Assembly (NCBI GenBank): GCA_023853785.1
Contig: JAJIRX010000295.1
Coordinates: 1-21,862 of the forward strand
From: Psilocybe azurescens
Lineage: Eukaryota; Basidiomycota; Agaricomycetes; Agaricales; Agrocybaceae
Reading direction: 5' to 3'
Length of the DNA stretch: 21,862 bases
Shown piece after piece: positions 10,001 to 18,726 of the stretch. Position 1 is the first letter of the stretch. Each line of letters starts with the position of its first letter. A program made the translations under genes and the position numbers. The notes under the pieces were generated by a model. It was not told the DNA's origin and did not search any database. It saw only the letters and a program-made list of their open reading frames with translations.

Positions 10001-12648
10001 GTACAAGCTGGTATTTAGCCTATTCACATGTGAAAGTGTGTTTATCAAATGGTACAAATCCACAATATTGATGCATTCTGGAGATACGTAAACAAAATTT
10101 TCTTTAAAGAAAAATAAAATTCAAACTCCTTTATATTATGCATCATTATCTGGAATGGAGCAAGTTTTAAAAGATTTGATAAAGCAAACAAAAGATGTGA
10201 ATGCACAGGGAGGACAGTATGGTAATGCACTCCAGGCTGCATGTTATAATAGTCATGAAGCAGTTGTCAAGCAGCTGCTAGAAAATGGAGCAAATGTGAA
10301 TGCACAAGGAGGACAGTATGGCAATGCACTCCAGGCTGCATGTTATAAAAGCCATGAAGCAATTGTCAAGCTGCTGCTAGAAAATGGAGCAAATGTGAAT
10401 GTACAAGGAGGAGAGTATGGCAATGCACTCCAGGCTGTATGTTATTATGGCTATGAAACAATTGTCAAGCTGCTGCTAGAAAATGGAGCAAATGTGAATG
10501 TACAAGGAGGAGAGTATGGCAATGCACTCCAGGCTGCATGTTATAAAAGCCATGAAGTAATTGTCAAGCGAACTGCTAGAAAATGGAGCAAATGTGAATG
10601 CACAAGGAGGAGAGTATGGCAATGCACTCCAGGCTGTATGTTATTATGGCCATGAAACAATTGTCAAGCTGCTGCTAGAAAATAGAGCAAATGTGAATGC
10701 ACAAGGAGGAGAGTACGGCAATGCACTCCAGGCTGCATGTTATAAAAGCCATAAAGCAATTGTCAAGCTGCTGCTAGAAAATGGAGCAAATGTGAATGCA
10801 CAAGGAGGACAGTATGGCAATGCACTCCATGCCTGCATGTTATAAAAGCTATGAAGCAATTGTCAAGCTGCTGCTAGAAAATGGAGCAAATGTGAATGCA
10901 CAAGGAGGACAGTATGGCAATGCACTCCAGACTGCATGTTATCAAAGCCATGAAGCAATTGTCAAGCTGCTGCTGGAAAATAGAGCAAATGTGAATGCAC
11001 AAGGAGGAGAGTATGGCAATGCACTCCAGGCTGCATGTTATAAAAGGCATGAAGCAATTGTCAAGCTGCTGCTAGAAAATAGAGCAAATGTGAATGCACA
11101 AGGAGGAGAGTATGGCAATGCACTCCAGGCTGCATGTTATAAAAGGCATGAAGCAATTGTCAAGCTGCTGCTAGAAAATGGAGCAAATGTGAATGCACAA
11201 GGAGGACAGTATGGCAATGCACTCCATACTGCATGTTATAAAAGCCATGAAGCAATTGTCAAGCTGCTGCTGGAAAATGAAGCAAATGTGAATGCACAAG
11301 GAGGACAGTATGGCAATGCACTCCAGGCTGCATGTTATTATGGCCATGAAGCAATTGTCAAGCTGCTGCTAGAAAATGGAGCAAATGTGAATGCACAAGG
11401 AGGAGAGTATGGCAATGCACTCCAGGCTGCATGTTATTATGGCCATGAAGCAACTGTCAAGCTGCTGCTGGAAAATGAAGCAGATATAAATGCACAAGGA
11501 GGACAGTATGGCAATGCACTCCAGACTGCATGTTATCAGGGCCATGAAGCAATTGCCAAGCTGCTGCTGGAATATGAAGCAGATATAAATGCACAAGGAG
11601 GACAGTACGGCAATGCACTCCATACTGCATGTTATCAAGGCCATGAAGCAATTGTCAAGCTGCTGCTGGAATATGAAGCAGATATAAATGCACAAGGAGG
11701 AGAGTATGGCAATGCACTCCAGACTGCATGTTATCAAGGCCATAAAGCAACTGTCAAGCTGCTGCTGGAAAATAAAGCAGATATAAATGCACAAGGACAG
11801 TACAGCAATGCACTCCAGACTGCATGTTATCAAGGCCATGAAGCAATTGTCAAGCTGCTGTTGGAAAATGAAGCAGACATAAATGCACAAGAAGGAGAGT
11901 ATGGCAATGCACTCCAGGCTGCATGTTATTATGGCCATAAAGCAATTGTCAAGCTGCTGCTAAAACATACAGCAAATGAGAATCCACAAGGAGGACAGTA
12001 TGGAAATGCACTCCAGACTGCATGTTATTATGGCCATGAAGCAATTGTCAAGCTGCTGCTGGAAAATGAAGCCGACATAAATGCACAAGGAGAAGAGTAT
12101 GGCAATGCACTCCAGGCTGCATGTTATCAAGGCTATCAAACAATTGTCAAGCTGCTGTTGGAAAATGAAGCAGCTGCTGTTGGAAAATGAAGCAGACATA
12201 AATGCACAAGAAGGAGAATATGGCAATGCACTCCAGGCTGCATGTTATCAAGGCTATCAAGCAATTGTCAAGCTGCTGTTGGAAAATAAAGCAGACATAA
12301 ATGCACAAGGAGGAGAGTATGGCAATGCACTCCAGGCTGCATGTTATCAAGGTCGAAGCAATTGTTAAGATGCTGCTGGAAAATGAAGCAGATATAAATG
12401 CAGAAGGAGGACGGTATGGCAGTGCACTCCAGACTGCATGTTATCATGGCCATGAAGCAATTGTCAAGTTGCTGCTAGAAAATGGAGCAAATGTGAGTGC
12501 ACAAGGAGGACAGTATGACAATGCACTCCAGGCTGCATCTACTGGAGGTCATAAAACAATTGTCATGCTTTTACAAGAGAATTTGGTACAGTTGAATGCA
12601 GACATAAAAGGTGTTGTATCAAATTCAGGTATCCAAAACTCATCTTGA
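7011..12648 (+). CDS. NLR-like receptor: C2-like, NACHT NTPase, winged-helix-like, 23+ ankyrin repeats (frame interrupted)
   Basis: This is a fungal NOD-like receptor homologue: a STAND NTPase whose repeat domain is thought to sense a ligand and whose N-terminal module signals, acting in the cytoplasm in non-self or stress response. Exons read from the sequence are 7011-7056, 7104-7254, 7314-7429, 7493-7715, 7766-7816 (least certain junction), 7861-8069, 8128-8261, 8320-8376, 8427-8584, 8635-8659, 8734-9301, 9372-9699 and 9757-12648. The introns are 44-74 bp with GT-AG borders, and most junctions keep phase. Domain order is C2-like, helical linker, pre-NACHT WLSAPDSSRN and WFLEGEQF, P-loop KGKSGSGKT, Walker B AYIIIDALDEC, LVTSRPEQ, LTRCSSLVIES, LSHFSVKEHL, then ankyrin units to the stop at 12646. 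The frame breaks near 7635, 8000, 8205, 8538, 9127, 9636 and 10112, and at four places in the array. All but the one near 8000 outside the array are fixable by one base in a homopolymer. The product could therefore be real, or a recent pseudogene. Confidence 0.85.
7104..7655 (+). other. N-terminal C2-like module of the NLR-like gene
   Basis: Three exons encode a beta-rich segment of about 150 residues: IEVEGTLKGWKRSRFYVQLD, DRKAVVISTKIKHTASGLRW-EWTSGNE, then KIEIAIYQYHKFISDKCVGR-LGQTQVVDM and MKIALSLVPKSEDD. The pattern RFYVxL…K/T…W-E…IxIxVY…D-vG is that of C2 domains as found at the N terminus of agaricomycete NLR-like proteins. C2 domains often bind membranes, and few of the aspartates needed for calcium binding are visible. 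The reading runs into TAA at about 7648; one more base in the A run just before opens the next segment (VLNTSSSIGQALRLIKAIMD). Confidence 0.6.
7658..8262 (+). other. Helical linker between C2-like module and NACHT
   Basis: Exons read IGQALRLIKAIMDNFSQ, VHPVLSASWVVVSGVYK, QDEVIQELANTLREMLGTAA, AVPDLPQIP, ISRQSLQVASLIYEYTKLSF and RTAKIKLSDDLKSRILQCQT. This is the alpha-helical stretch (HPxLxxSW…Y…LREMLG…VxDLP…SLxVASLIxEYT) that precedes the NACHT domain in this agaricomycete family; its role as effector or adaptor is unknown. There are frame slips near 8000 and 8204-8206. Base composition changes within this segment, from GC-balanced before about 8030 to AT-rich after about 8130. Confidence 0.65.
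8427..9699 (+). other. NACHT NTPase domain of the NLR-like gene
   Basis: Conserved order: WLSAPDSSRN, then H-x-AGTCLWFLEGEQF and WQETSGLLWIKGK, the P-loop GKSGSGKT (split over the 8584/8635 junction), LVIAYFFFDGRDSQSA, the helix LHENFIRSLIIQFSHHY, Walker B AYIIIDALDEC (about 8993-9025) with its acidic pair, and sensor-like HILVTSRPEQ. The C-terminal half includes VIDIAEATKQDIDNVL, FRWMALQLQELAKCYSEDAV and RLPDGLNEIYNQILKTI, and LTRCSSLVIES. ATP or GTP binding and switch-like oligomerisation are expected from the STAND family. All key residues of Walker A and B are present. Frame slips lie at 8537-8540, 9126-9128 and 9634-9638. Confidence 0.88.
9757..10150 (+). other. Winged-helix-like segment between NACHT and ankyrin repeats
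   Basis: The exon opens with IIKLSHFSVKEHLLSTAVSE, the SHFSVKEYL signature that follows NACHT domains in many fungal proteins, then KIAEICVIYLLQFNYVESL, LAEYAAQNWINHVKLGKM and FWRYVNKIFFKEK. It is the spacer known in the family between the NTPase and the repeats. One shift at the A runs near 10110-10119 separates it from LYYASLSGMEQVLKDLIKQT, the degenerate first ankyrin unit. Confidence 0.7.
10227..12522 (+). repeat. Tandem array of 23 near-identical 99-bp ankyrin units
   Basis: The 33-residue unit starts ALQAACY, continues with a variable pair, HEAIVKLLLENGANVNAQ, and ends GG(Q/E)YGN. Counting from the first GCA at 10227 to the one at 12523 gives 2296 bp, which equals 23 x 99 + 19. The 19 is accounted for by +1 (10569-10578), +1 (10829-10836), -3 (11791-11800, in frame), +22 (second copy 12174-12195) and -2 (about 12351-12354). 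A degenerate unit precedes (10155-10226) and a decayed one closes the array (ASTGGHKTIVMLLQEN, 12523-12648). Units 1-12 mostly read GANVN or RANVN, and units 13-22 mostly EADIN. The array should form a long ankyrin solenoid for ligand binding. Confidence 0.95.
12152..12195 (+). repeat. 22-bp tandem duplication inside ankyrin unit 20
   Basis: Two identical copies (12152-12173 and 12174-12195), each starting CTGCTGTTGG and ending GAAGCAG, lie back to back. A normal unit holds one. The insertion shifts the frame by +1, giving a stop at 12188 in the previous frame. With the two earlier +1 events it returns the array to its original phase. Confidence 0.9.
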
Positions 12649-12897
12649 AATGCTAATAAGCGTGAGTTAATCTGTAATATTCTCACAATCACTCTTTAGC
12701 TTGTCATACTCATTACATTATTTCTATTTTATCACAGCTCATGTGTGCCAAAGCTATTTAATCACAAAAACAATTGTATTGAGATGACATTCACATTATA
12801 AAAACATGAATCATGTAATAGTTTTGTATGTCCTGAGTTGAGTTTATAAAAACATATCCACCATAAAAATCAGTACTTTACACTCTCCCACAAGCTC

Positions 12898-12985
12898 TGA
12901 TCAGCACTACTCTGCGCTGCATAGTCCTGAGCAAATCTGAGTAGATCTGAACAGATCTATACAGTTCTGCACAGGTCTACTCAGA
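12898..12985. repeat. Degenerate 10-bp-period array (GAGTAGATCT-like)
   Basis: Successive 10-mers read CTGAGCAAAT, CTGAGTAGAT, CTGAACAGAT, CTATACAGTT, CTGCACAGGT, CTACTCAG. The start of each word is spaced exactly 10 bp, with substitutions but no indels. It begins about 250 bp after the NLR stop codon. Confidence 0.65.
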
Positions 12986-13565
12986 AATTGCCATATACAG
13001 ACATAATAAACTGCAAGTGCTTAAGTCACATGATATTTGTGCTTAGTCAGCATTACATAAGCTCTTATATAATCTATCAAAGTCACATGATATTTCTAAT
13101 AAATGCGAAATTATAAAATACATACAACAGAAATTGAACCAACAGCTTTATATATATTAATTCTATATATGCTTTACCAACTACACTATTATTGCTTGTG
13201 TTATTTTCCACATTTAATGAATTATATACCATTCTTTACAACACCCAATAATATATCCTGGCACTTTCTCTCAAGCTATATCCACATATTATATATCAAA
13301 ATGATCAGAAATTTGAGAGCAACATGCCTGTAATTATCTCATTGTATAAAAATTATGTCAGCATGTTCAATATGCAAAATACTGTAAAGTTCAAGTTATG
13401 TGACTTGTCTGTAGCCCTGCGTTCAATTTTTAATGAATGTATTTTTTATTTTCTTACTTGAGTATTGAATGCTCAGTTCAAACAAAGATTTTCTTTGTAT
13501 CTACTGCAGACAGTACCAAATTAGGTGCAGATCCTTTAATTCCTGGTATGTGACATTTATTTTAT

Positions 13566-13800
13566 TACAGATAATCTGACCTGGAGCTGAGTAGTACTGC
13601 TCAGTTTTTGTTGAAAATAATTGACTCAGTTTCTGAGTTAGCTGATCAGTTCCAAGTTTTCTGATCTGATCTGATCTGATCTGTTCAGCCAAAAATTTGG
13701 GCAATTGCAGGCCATTTGGGTGGTGAAAAGTGTTTTAGGTTGCTAATCAGAACTGATTGGAAAATCTCAATTTCTGATCAGCACTGATCAGAACATGTGG
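13566..13800. repeat. CTGA/TCAG-rich palindromic low-complexity DNA, with (GATCT)n
   Basis: Includes a perfect pentamer run of GATCT (13662-13682), the words CTGAGTAG, GACTCAG, CTGAGTTAG, GATCAG and the palindrome CTGATCAGCACTGATCAG near 13776-13793. Many words are reverse complements of each other, so the single strand could fold. Confidence 0.5.
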
Positions 13801-13899
13801 GGAGTGACAAGTCCTCTTCACGTCAACTGTGAATGACTGGTAGTCAAAGTCTTTGGCTAGAAGGCCTTGCTCTAATTCCAACCATCCAAAGGAGTATCA

Positions 13900-14860
13900 T
13901 CCATGCTTATGGCCCACAATGTTGTTTGGGAGAAGCTGTCCAAAATAGTCAGTGTCGAAGAGCTTTGCTATCAGTCTAATGGTAGATGCTTTTGCTTGAG
14001 TGGGTTCCGTGATGTTGTATCCAGTTGAGGAATAAGAAGAATACAAGCACCCAAGGAGCTTTTTGTGACATGATCCCAACATCTCCCTTTAAAAGGCCTT
14101 TCTTGACAAGTACCCAACTTCTGACCTCAGCAATTTTATGTCCATCCCTCATCCAAAACAGTCTTGCATACTTTGAAGAATCAACCAATTGACTTTTGAT
14201 GCCCAACCTGTTGTGCAGTTTACTGGGTGTAAGAAGAAGAAGCTTGATGAGGTGTTTGTTCATCATGCATTCAATATAGATGCAGCCATGTACAGAACCT
14301 TGAGTGAAGGCTGAACAGACTTGATGATGCTCTGTAACAGTGCTTAGCAGAGAGACTACAGCTAGATCTTCAACCCTGAACTGTCAGGTGTCAGTTAGTA
14401 AATTCAGAGAGTCCCAAGTGTGAATAACAATGTGCACACTCAACATTCAACGTGCCACAGAGGATAATCCCCTCTTTAGAAATATAGACTAAAGCTCTGT
14501 CAAGGGTTGTCTCCGGTACATCATCAGCAGCATATCTTCTATGGCTAGAGGCATTCCTTCTTGCATCAATGCGTGATATAAGATGTTCCAAGGCATCCTC
14601 GCTGTGGTGATGGACTGAGAAATTAGCCAGTAAATCAGAATGTTTATTGTCCAAGGCTACCCCATCGTCAATGAACACATCTAGGTGTGGCTGTCAATAC
14701 TGGTATAAGAGTTATGAGGTTCAAGAAGAAGAAAAGATTACCTTCCCTGTCGTGTTCTGTTGCTTTGTCCTCCTCATCAGAAATCCCTTCTTCGGCCACA
14801 TTAGCTTCCATGTCCAGAAACTGATGCACTCTTGAATCTATCTTTGGCCAAGATGTAAGT
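13900..14860 (-). pseudogene. Spt5-like NGN-KOW protein remnant
   Basis: Read leftward: an acidic N terminus (QFLDMEANVAEEGISDEEDK, 14835-14745), a 51-bp intron (14741-14691, gtaatc…gacag), then VFIDDGVALDN, HHHSEDALEHLISRIDARRN, an NGN-like end CSAFTQGSVHGCIYIE (about 14325-14275), and a KOW motif SWVLVKKGLLKGDVGI (about 14119-14070) followed, in a shifted frame, by ACILLIPQLDT. The order of acidic region, NGN (…GxIYxE) and KOW (WVxVKKGxYKGDxG) is that of the transcription elongation factor Spt5, and agaricomycete genomes carry many short Spt5-like genes of unknown role. It is much shorter than true Spt5 (about 1000 residues), lacks the multiple KOWs, and has at least two frame changes, so it is a relic or a dispersed Spt5-like copy. 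Confidence 0.5.
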
Positions 14861-15607
14861 ATGGAAAGTTCAATATAAGAAGACATAACATACACTATTC
14901 ATCTTGTATTCTAAGAAATATATGTGTTCATGTTCAGACTTTACTGTTTCTACACTCTGACTTTTGTGTTATAATTGGCACTGGGTCAGGGTCAGGGTAG
15001 GATACAACGGTACAAACCTACACTTTTAAAAACTCTCATTCTGCTCTCTGTAGTGTTTACCACTCAATTCATCACATTATTCAATTTTTCATCAACATAT
15101 AAAGTATCAACTGCTTTCTAAACTTACCTGTTGATGCATTTATAGTATCAGACCTAGGAGGACAGTATGGTCAGTGTGAAAAGGAAAATGTGAGAATAAG
15201 TTGAACAGGTCTGTATGTACCCCAAAAATTCCAAGCTGCTCAAGCCAAACAGTTGTGTGATGATTTTATCTGGCAATGCAGCATGAAAATTTCAGCATGC
15301 TATCACAGCACTGTTGATGCTTTCACATGCTTTTTCTTTCTCTCCCTTGCCACCACATTGACAAGCAAGGTGCTCAGTAAGCCAGATATTGAGTAGAATT
15401 GATTATGATAAGTGTGCTACAGTAAATCATTATACATGTCCAGTAGTTTACAACAAATTAAGGGGTGGAACAAAAGTAAAGAATCAAGGATGATCAGGGC
15501 TTGAAGAAAACCAGGTTTCTTGGAATGTGGAACCTTCAACTTTGCACCATGGTTTCCAGAAATCTAGGTACTGATCAGTATTCATCTATGCCATTGAAAA
15601 CAATAAC
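14861..15607. other. AT-rich intergenic stretch
   Basis: No gene was seen. It holds a telomere-like GGGTCA run (14983-15001) and a 15-bp word identical to part of the ankyrin unit (15156-15170). Confidence 0.4.
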
Positions 15608-16149
15608 TCACCTTTTTACAGTGCAATCAACTAACTTTACATTTCCTGGAGCTAGGTTGATCAGCTTGTGTTGATGGCCTTTCTGGAAGGCTACTATGTC
15701 TCCTTTCCACTGCCCATTTGCCCAATCCCTCAGTGATTTGTTGGATGGTAGACACTTGTGATTCTTGATGAACAAATGGAATTGGCTTATTTTGCCTTTT
15801 CTGTTTACAATCACCACCACCCTGTCATATATGTAGGGTTGGAGTAAATTTCCACCCATCAACAGCTCCAACCTTGGACTTTGACTGCTTCTATTGGCTA
15901 ATGTGTGGACCTGTTTAGTGACTACTCGATTGGATGTACTCCTGTAATATCGGGCATGTATGAGTAATTGGACATCCTTAGCAAAGGTAAGTAATGGCAG
16001 ATTATTATAGACTGCCTGGTCTCACTTTTGTAGTAGGTTTGAAAGTCTGCAATGCCAATACCATTCTTGACAACAGAGAGGATGGGAGGTAGATGCGCAA
16101 AGTTACTCAGAAAGATACAGGTGTTTAGTGTGCTGTCCCTGGGATCCAT
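15608..16149 (-). pseudogene. Unrecognised minus-strand frames
   Basis: Two open stretches: 16149-15922 (MDPRDSTLNTCIFLSNFAHL, then VVKNGIGIADFQTYYKSE) and 15871-15608 (NLLQPYIYDRVVVIVNRKGK, RDWANGQWKGDIVAFQKGH, NVKLVDCTVKR). They could be exons of one gene, since a possible donor (GTGAGACC) follows YYKS. The short KGDIVAFQKG and DRVVVIVNRKGK words look faintly like KOW-type beta elements, and the Spt5-like remnant lies downstream on the same strand, but this is weak. No family was recognised. Confidence 0.3.
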
Positions 16150-16379
16150 AATATCTCTTTAAGTGAGTCTCCTTTTTTGTTTTGTGCCTCCGGTATTCAC
16201 AAAGCTTTTTGTTGTGCACAAAGACCCTATCTAAACCAAATGTCCATAAATTACTGAAAATCCTCTATCACTCATTCATTCCCAACCATTGCCAGTATTA
16301 TGGCAGCAAACTTTACCCAGAGACTCACTTCATTATTTGCACCTCCAGTCGGTACCAACAACAATGGATACATCTGCAG

Positions 16380-17863
16380 ATTATCTGCCCACCAATGCGC
16401 CCCACCGTACTAGCTGATACCGGGCCCTGTCGATTGGCTCCCAATGAGAATGGACAGTTATCTACTGTTGCTAATGCTGACCTTCCACGGTCTACTCATT
16501 TTGGGAACTCCAGCACCAATGCACAATCTTCCATCCTGTTCTGGTTTAATACTAGTCACCTTCAATCCAGTGAAGTTGGAAATCATGACAGTACACATGC
16601 CCCATCCACAATGATGGATACATCTACAGATTATCCAAAACTTCTGGAGGTGGTCGCACTGATGCTGAACCCTCTCGATCAACTGTCAATACTGGCTTTT
16701 CATGTTTTACTGTTCAATCAGTTCCAGTTCAAACAGGCCATCCTCAGTCTGATGGAGTTGAAAATGGTGTGCCTGATCATAATCATTCTGTAAATTTGGA
16801 CAATATGGCTACTGGTTCTGCCATATCCAGAGTTCCTTGTACATTATTTGGCCATTAGAATCAACCACCTGTGGTATTTCAAGGGCAGACAACTCCAGGA
16901 AACGACCTGCTACTGACAACCATGTAACAAAAGTCAAAGTTGTAGAACCAGATAAAGCACAATTAATGAGAGATCAATTGGTTAAAGATCACATATGTCA
17001 AGTTAAAGTCCATACATTCTGACATTTATTTTGTACATTTCCAGGTTAAGGACCAACTTAAGGAGCAACAGCAAAGATGACAGATTCATTCAATAAGGAA
17101 CAACAAAAAGTCTGTCTATTCTTTCCTCTCTGATACAGTATATGTATTTATTGCCAATTTTCCAATTGTCCAATTCTCAACAGAAGCTCATAGACAATCC
17201 CCAGAAACAATTGGAAAAGGCAAAAATGATTTGGAAGCACAACACCAAAAACTCAAGTTGAAATCACTGAGTACAAAAAGTGTCCAAAGGCTTAAATGTT
17301 ACCATTAACAATCAACAAGTCAACTTCAGTAAGGCCATCACCAAACTTTGGGACCAAGAAAAGAAGTCTAAGGACTTGGAACATATGCTTTCACAACTTT
17401 GGAACAAACACGAAGAGTACACCAAACCAGCTTGCGCAACTCAACAACCAGATTACTGTGGTTGGAAACAAGATTCAAGCACTTCATCAGTCTTTGGCAA
17501 TGAAAAGCACACATTACTAGCCAAAGGCAAGCAATGGATCATCAGCCTACAAAACAAAATGAACAGCTTGAACCGGGCAGCAAATGACAGTGCTGAGCAA
17601 GAGAAGTTGAGACAGAAGATTAGCAGATTGAATGGTCTCAGTAATGATATGTCAATGAGGGAAAAAAGACTACAAGCTCAGCAAGAGCAAGCTTTGGTTT
17701 GTCTCTTCATTGATATATGCTCCTTCTTACCTCTAATACACTTGTTCTGTAGAGTGCTGCCAAAAAGAAACACGAGTCACAATTCAGTGAATTGAAAATC
17801 AACTATGATACATCTTTGGTACATTGTCAATGCCATCTTAAATACACCAAATGCAGCTCATGA
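16380..17863 (+). CDS. Ser/Pro-rich then coiled-coil protein, multi-exon, frame interrupted
   Basis: An N-terminal low-complexity part (PTVLADTGPCRLAPNENGQL near 16395; after a frame change near 16640, SKTSGGGRTDAEPSRSTVNT, then QTGHPQSDGVENGVPDHNHS) leads into a long Gln/Lys/Glu-rich coiled coil: VEPDKAQLMRDQLVKDH, VKDQLKEQQQ, DSFNKEQQK, NPQKQLEKAK, LWDQEKKSKDLEHMLSQL, AEQEKLRQKISRLNGL and MREKRLQAQQEQAL. Likely introns are 17002-17044 (weak donor), 17110-17183 and 17697-17752 (gtttgt…tgtag, phase 0). The final piece SAAKKKHESQFSELKINYDT ends at TGA 17861-17863. Two shifts are repaired by one A in A runs (17073-17075 and 17222-17226). The start codon is not identified. The function is unknown; coiled coils suggest self-association. 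Confidence 0.5.
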
Positions 17864-18303
17864 TCCTTCATCGGCAAAACCGACAAAACCATATATTACA
17901 TTGTGGCCTATATCAGGCAAGTCAATCATTTTGAGGCTATATATGGGTGATCAAAACCTTTGTGCATCCTTGGAAAGTCATACAAACATTGTATTATGTT
18001 ACTATGCCCACTAATTATTCTAGTATTTTGAACTGGTTGAGCAAGAATTAAGGCAGTATTAAATTTAAGCCAAATATTTATTCAACTTTACTTTCAGTGG
18101 TAATTTTTGGTGGACCATTGAGGTACGTTGCATTTTTGACAACCTTTTCTGTATTCTTGTAAGTTACAATAAGTATAAGTTTGGTATGTAAAATACACTA
18201 AACATTGGTACGAGATTTAATTGTCTATCAATTATTTTGGCTCTCCCAGATAGGCCGCTTTTTAGATAGTGACATAGACTGTCACGTACTTATATACAGT
18301 AAT
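17864..18303. other. AT-rich non-coding stretch with a short hairpin
   Basis: No gene was seen. GTGACA and TGTCAC (18269-18274 and 18280-18285) form a 6-bp inverted repeat just before the tRNA-like sequence, and might be an insertion-end remnant. Confidence 0.3.
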
Positions 18304-18385
18304 GACGTATTAGTGTAGTAGTTAGAATAGGTATTTAATTGTGTTCTCACGAAGGTGGTGGTTCAATCCTGGTAAAAGGCATTTC
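18304..18385 (+). repeat. tRNA-Glu-like sequence, probably a SINE head or decayed tRNA
   Basis: GTGTAGTAGTTAGAATA (18313-18329) matches the D-arm/A-box of tRNA-Glu (GTCTAGTGGTTAGGATT). TTCTCAC (18344-18350) matches its CTC anticodon loop, and GGTTCAATCC (18360-18369) is a good B-box. A-to-B spacing is right for a tRNA. The acceptor stem does not pair and the T stem has one mismatch and several G-U pairs, so it is not a working tRNA. The most natural reading is the RNA polymerase III promoter head of a tRNA-derived SINE. Confidence 0.45.
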
Positions 18386-18726
18386 AATTAAATGTGATAA
18401 TCTGATAATCTGAATAATCAATTGGAGTTATATGGGAAGAGTGCTATGTATTTTATAGCAACATTAAATGATCTAATATTTTACTGTAAATTGGCCCCTT
18501 GGTGGCTGTGGAAAATTGTTTTGTCATGCAAGGTTAACAAAGATTTAAGCTACCTTACAAGGACTACCAAGGTTTTATTTTTAGCTAATTCTAGGCGTGA
18601 CTTACAAATAAGGAGTCTATTTGTTTCACTTTACCATGCCTTTTGGGCATTTAAGCGCCATTTGTTGCCTTTCAAGGGCATTGCATTCCAATATATTCTT
18701 TTTGCGGTTTTGCCGATGTTCATCAG

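Larger units (their letters stand above)
12649..13949. other. AT-rich 3' flank of the NLR-like gene with short-period repeats
   Basis: No gene was seen. It contains a 10-bp-period array (12898-12985), a 16-bp direct repeat (13023-13038 and 13080-13095), and CTGA/TCAG-rich, partly palindromic DNA at 13566-13800. Possible splice-like signals near 13510-13570 do not give a convincing extra exon. Confidence 0.4.

Noticed and set aside
11369..11938. Minus-strand open frame of 189 codons, hydrophobic and periodic
   Set aside because: It is the antisense of the 99-bp ankyrin units. Because the unit length is divisible by three, one free antisense frame stays free in all units. Other antisense frames at 11457-11651, 11960-12226, 12147-12350 and 12268-12453 have the same origin.
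10227..12522. CRISPR-like regular repeats
   Set aside because: The whole 99-bp unit is conserved and codes for ankyrin repeats; there are no unique spacers, and the DNA is eukaryotic.
13103..13333. Plus-strand frame, 76 codons
   Set aside because: Composition is that of random AT-rich DNA (Tyr, Ile, Leu, His), with no motif.
18304..18385. Functional tRNA-Glu gene
   Set aside because: The acceptor stem does not pair and the T stem has a mismatch, so only a tRNA-derived repeat or relic is supported.
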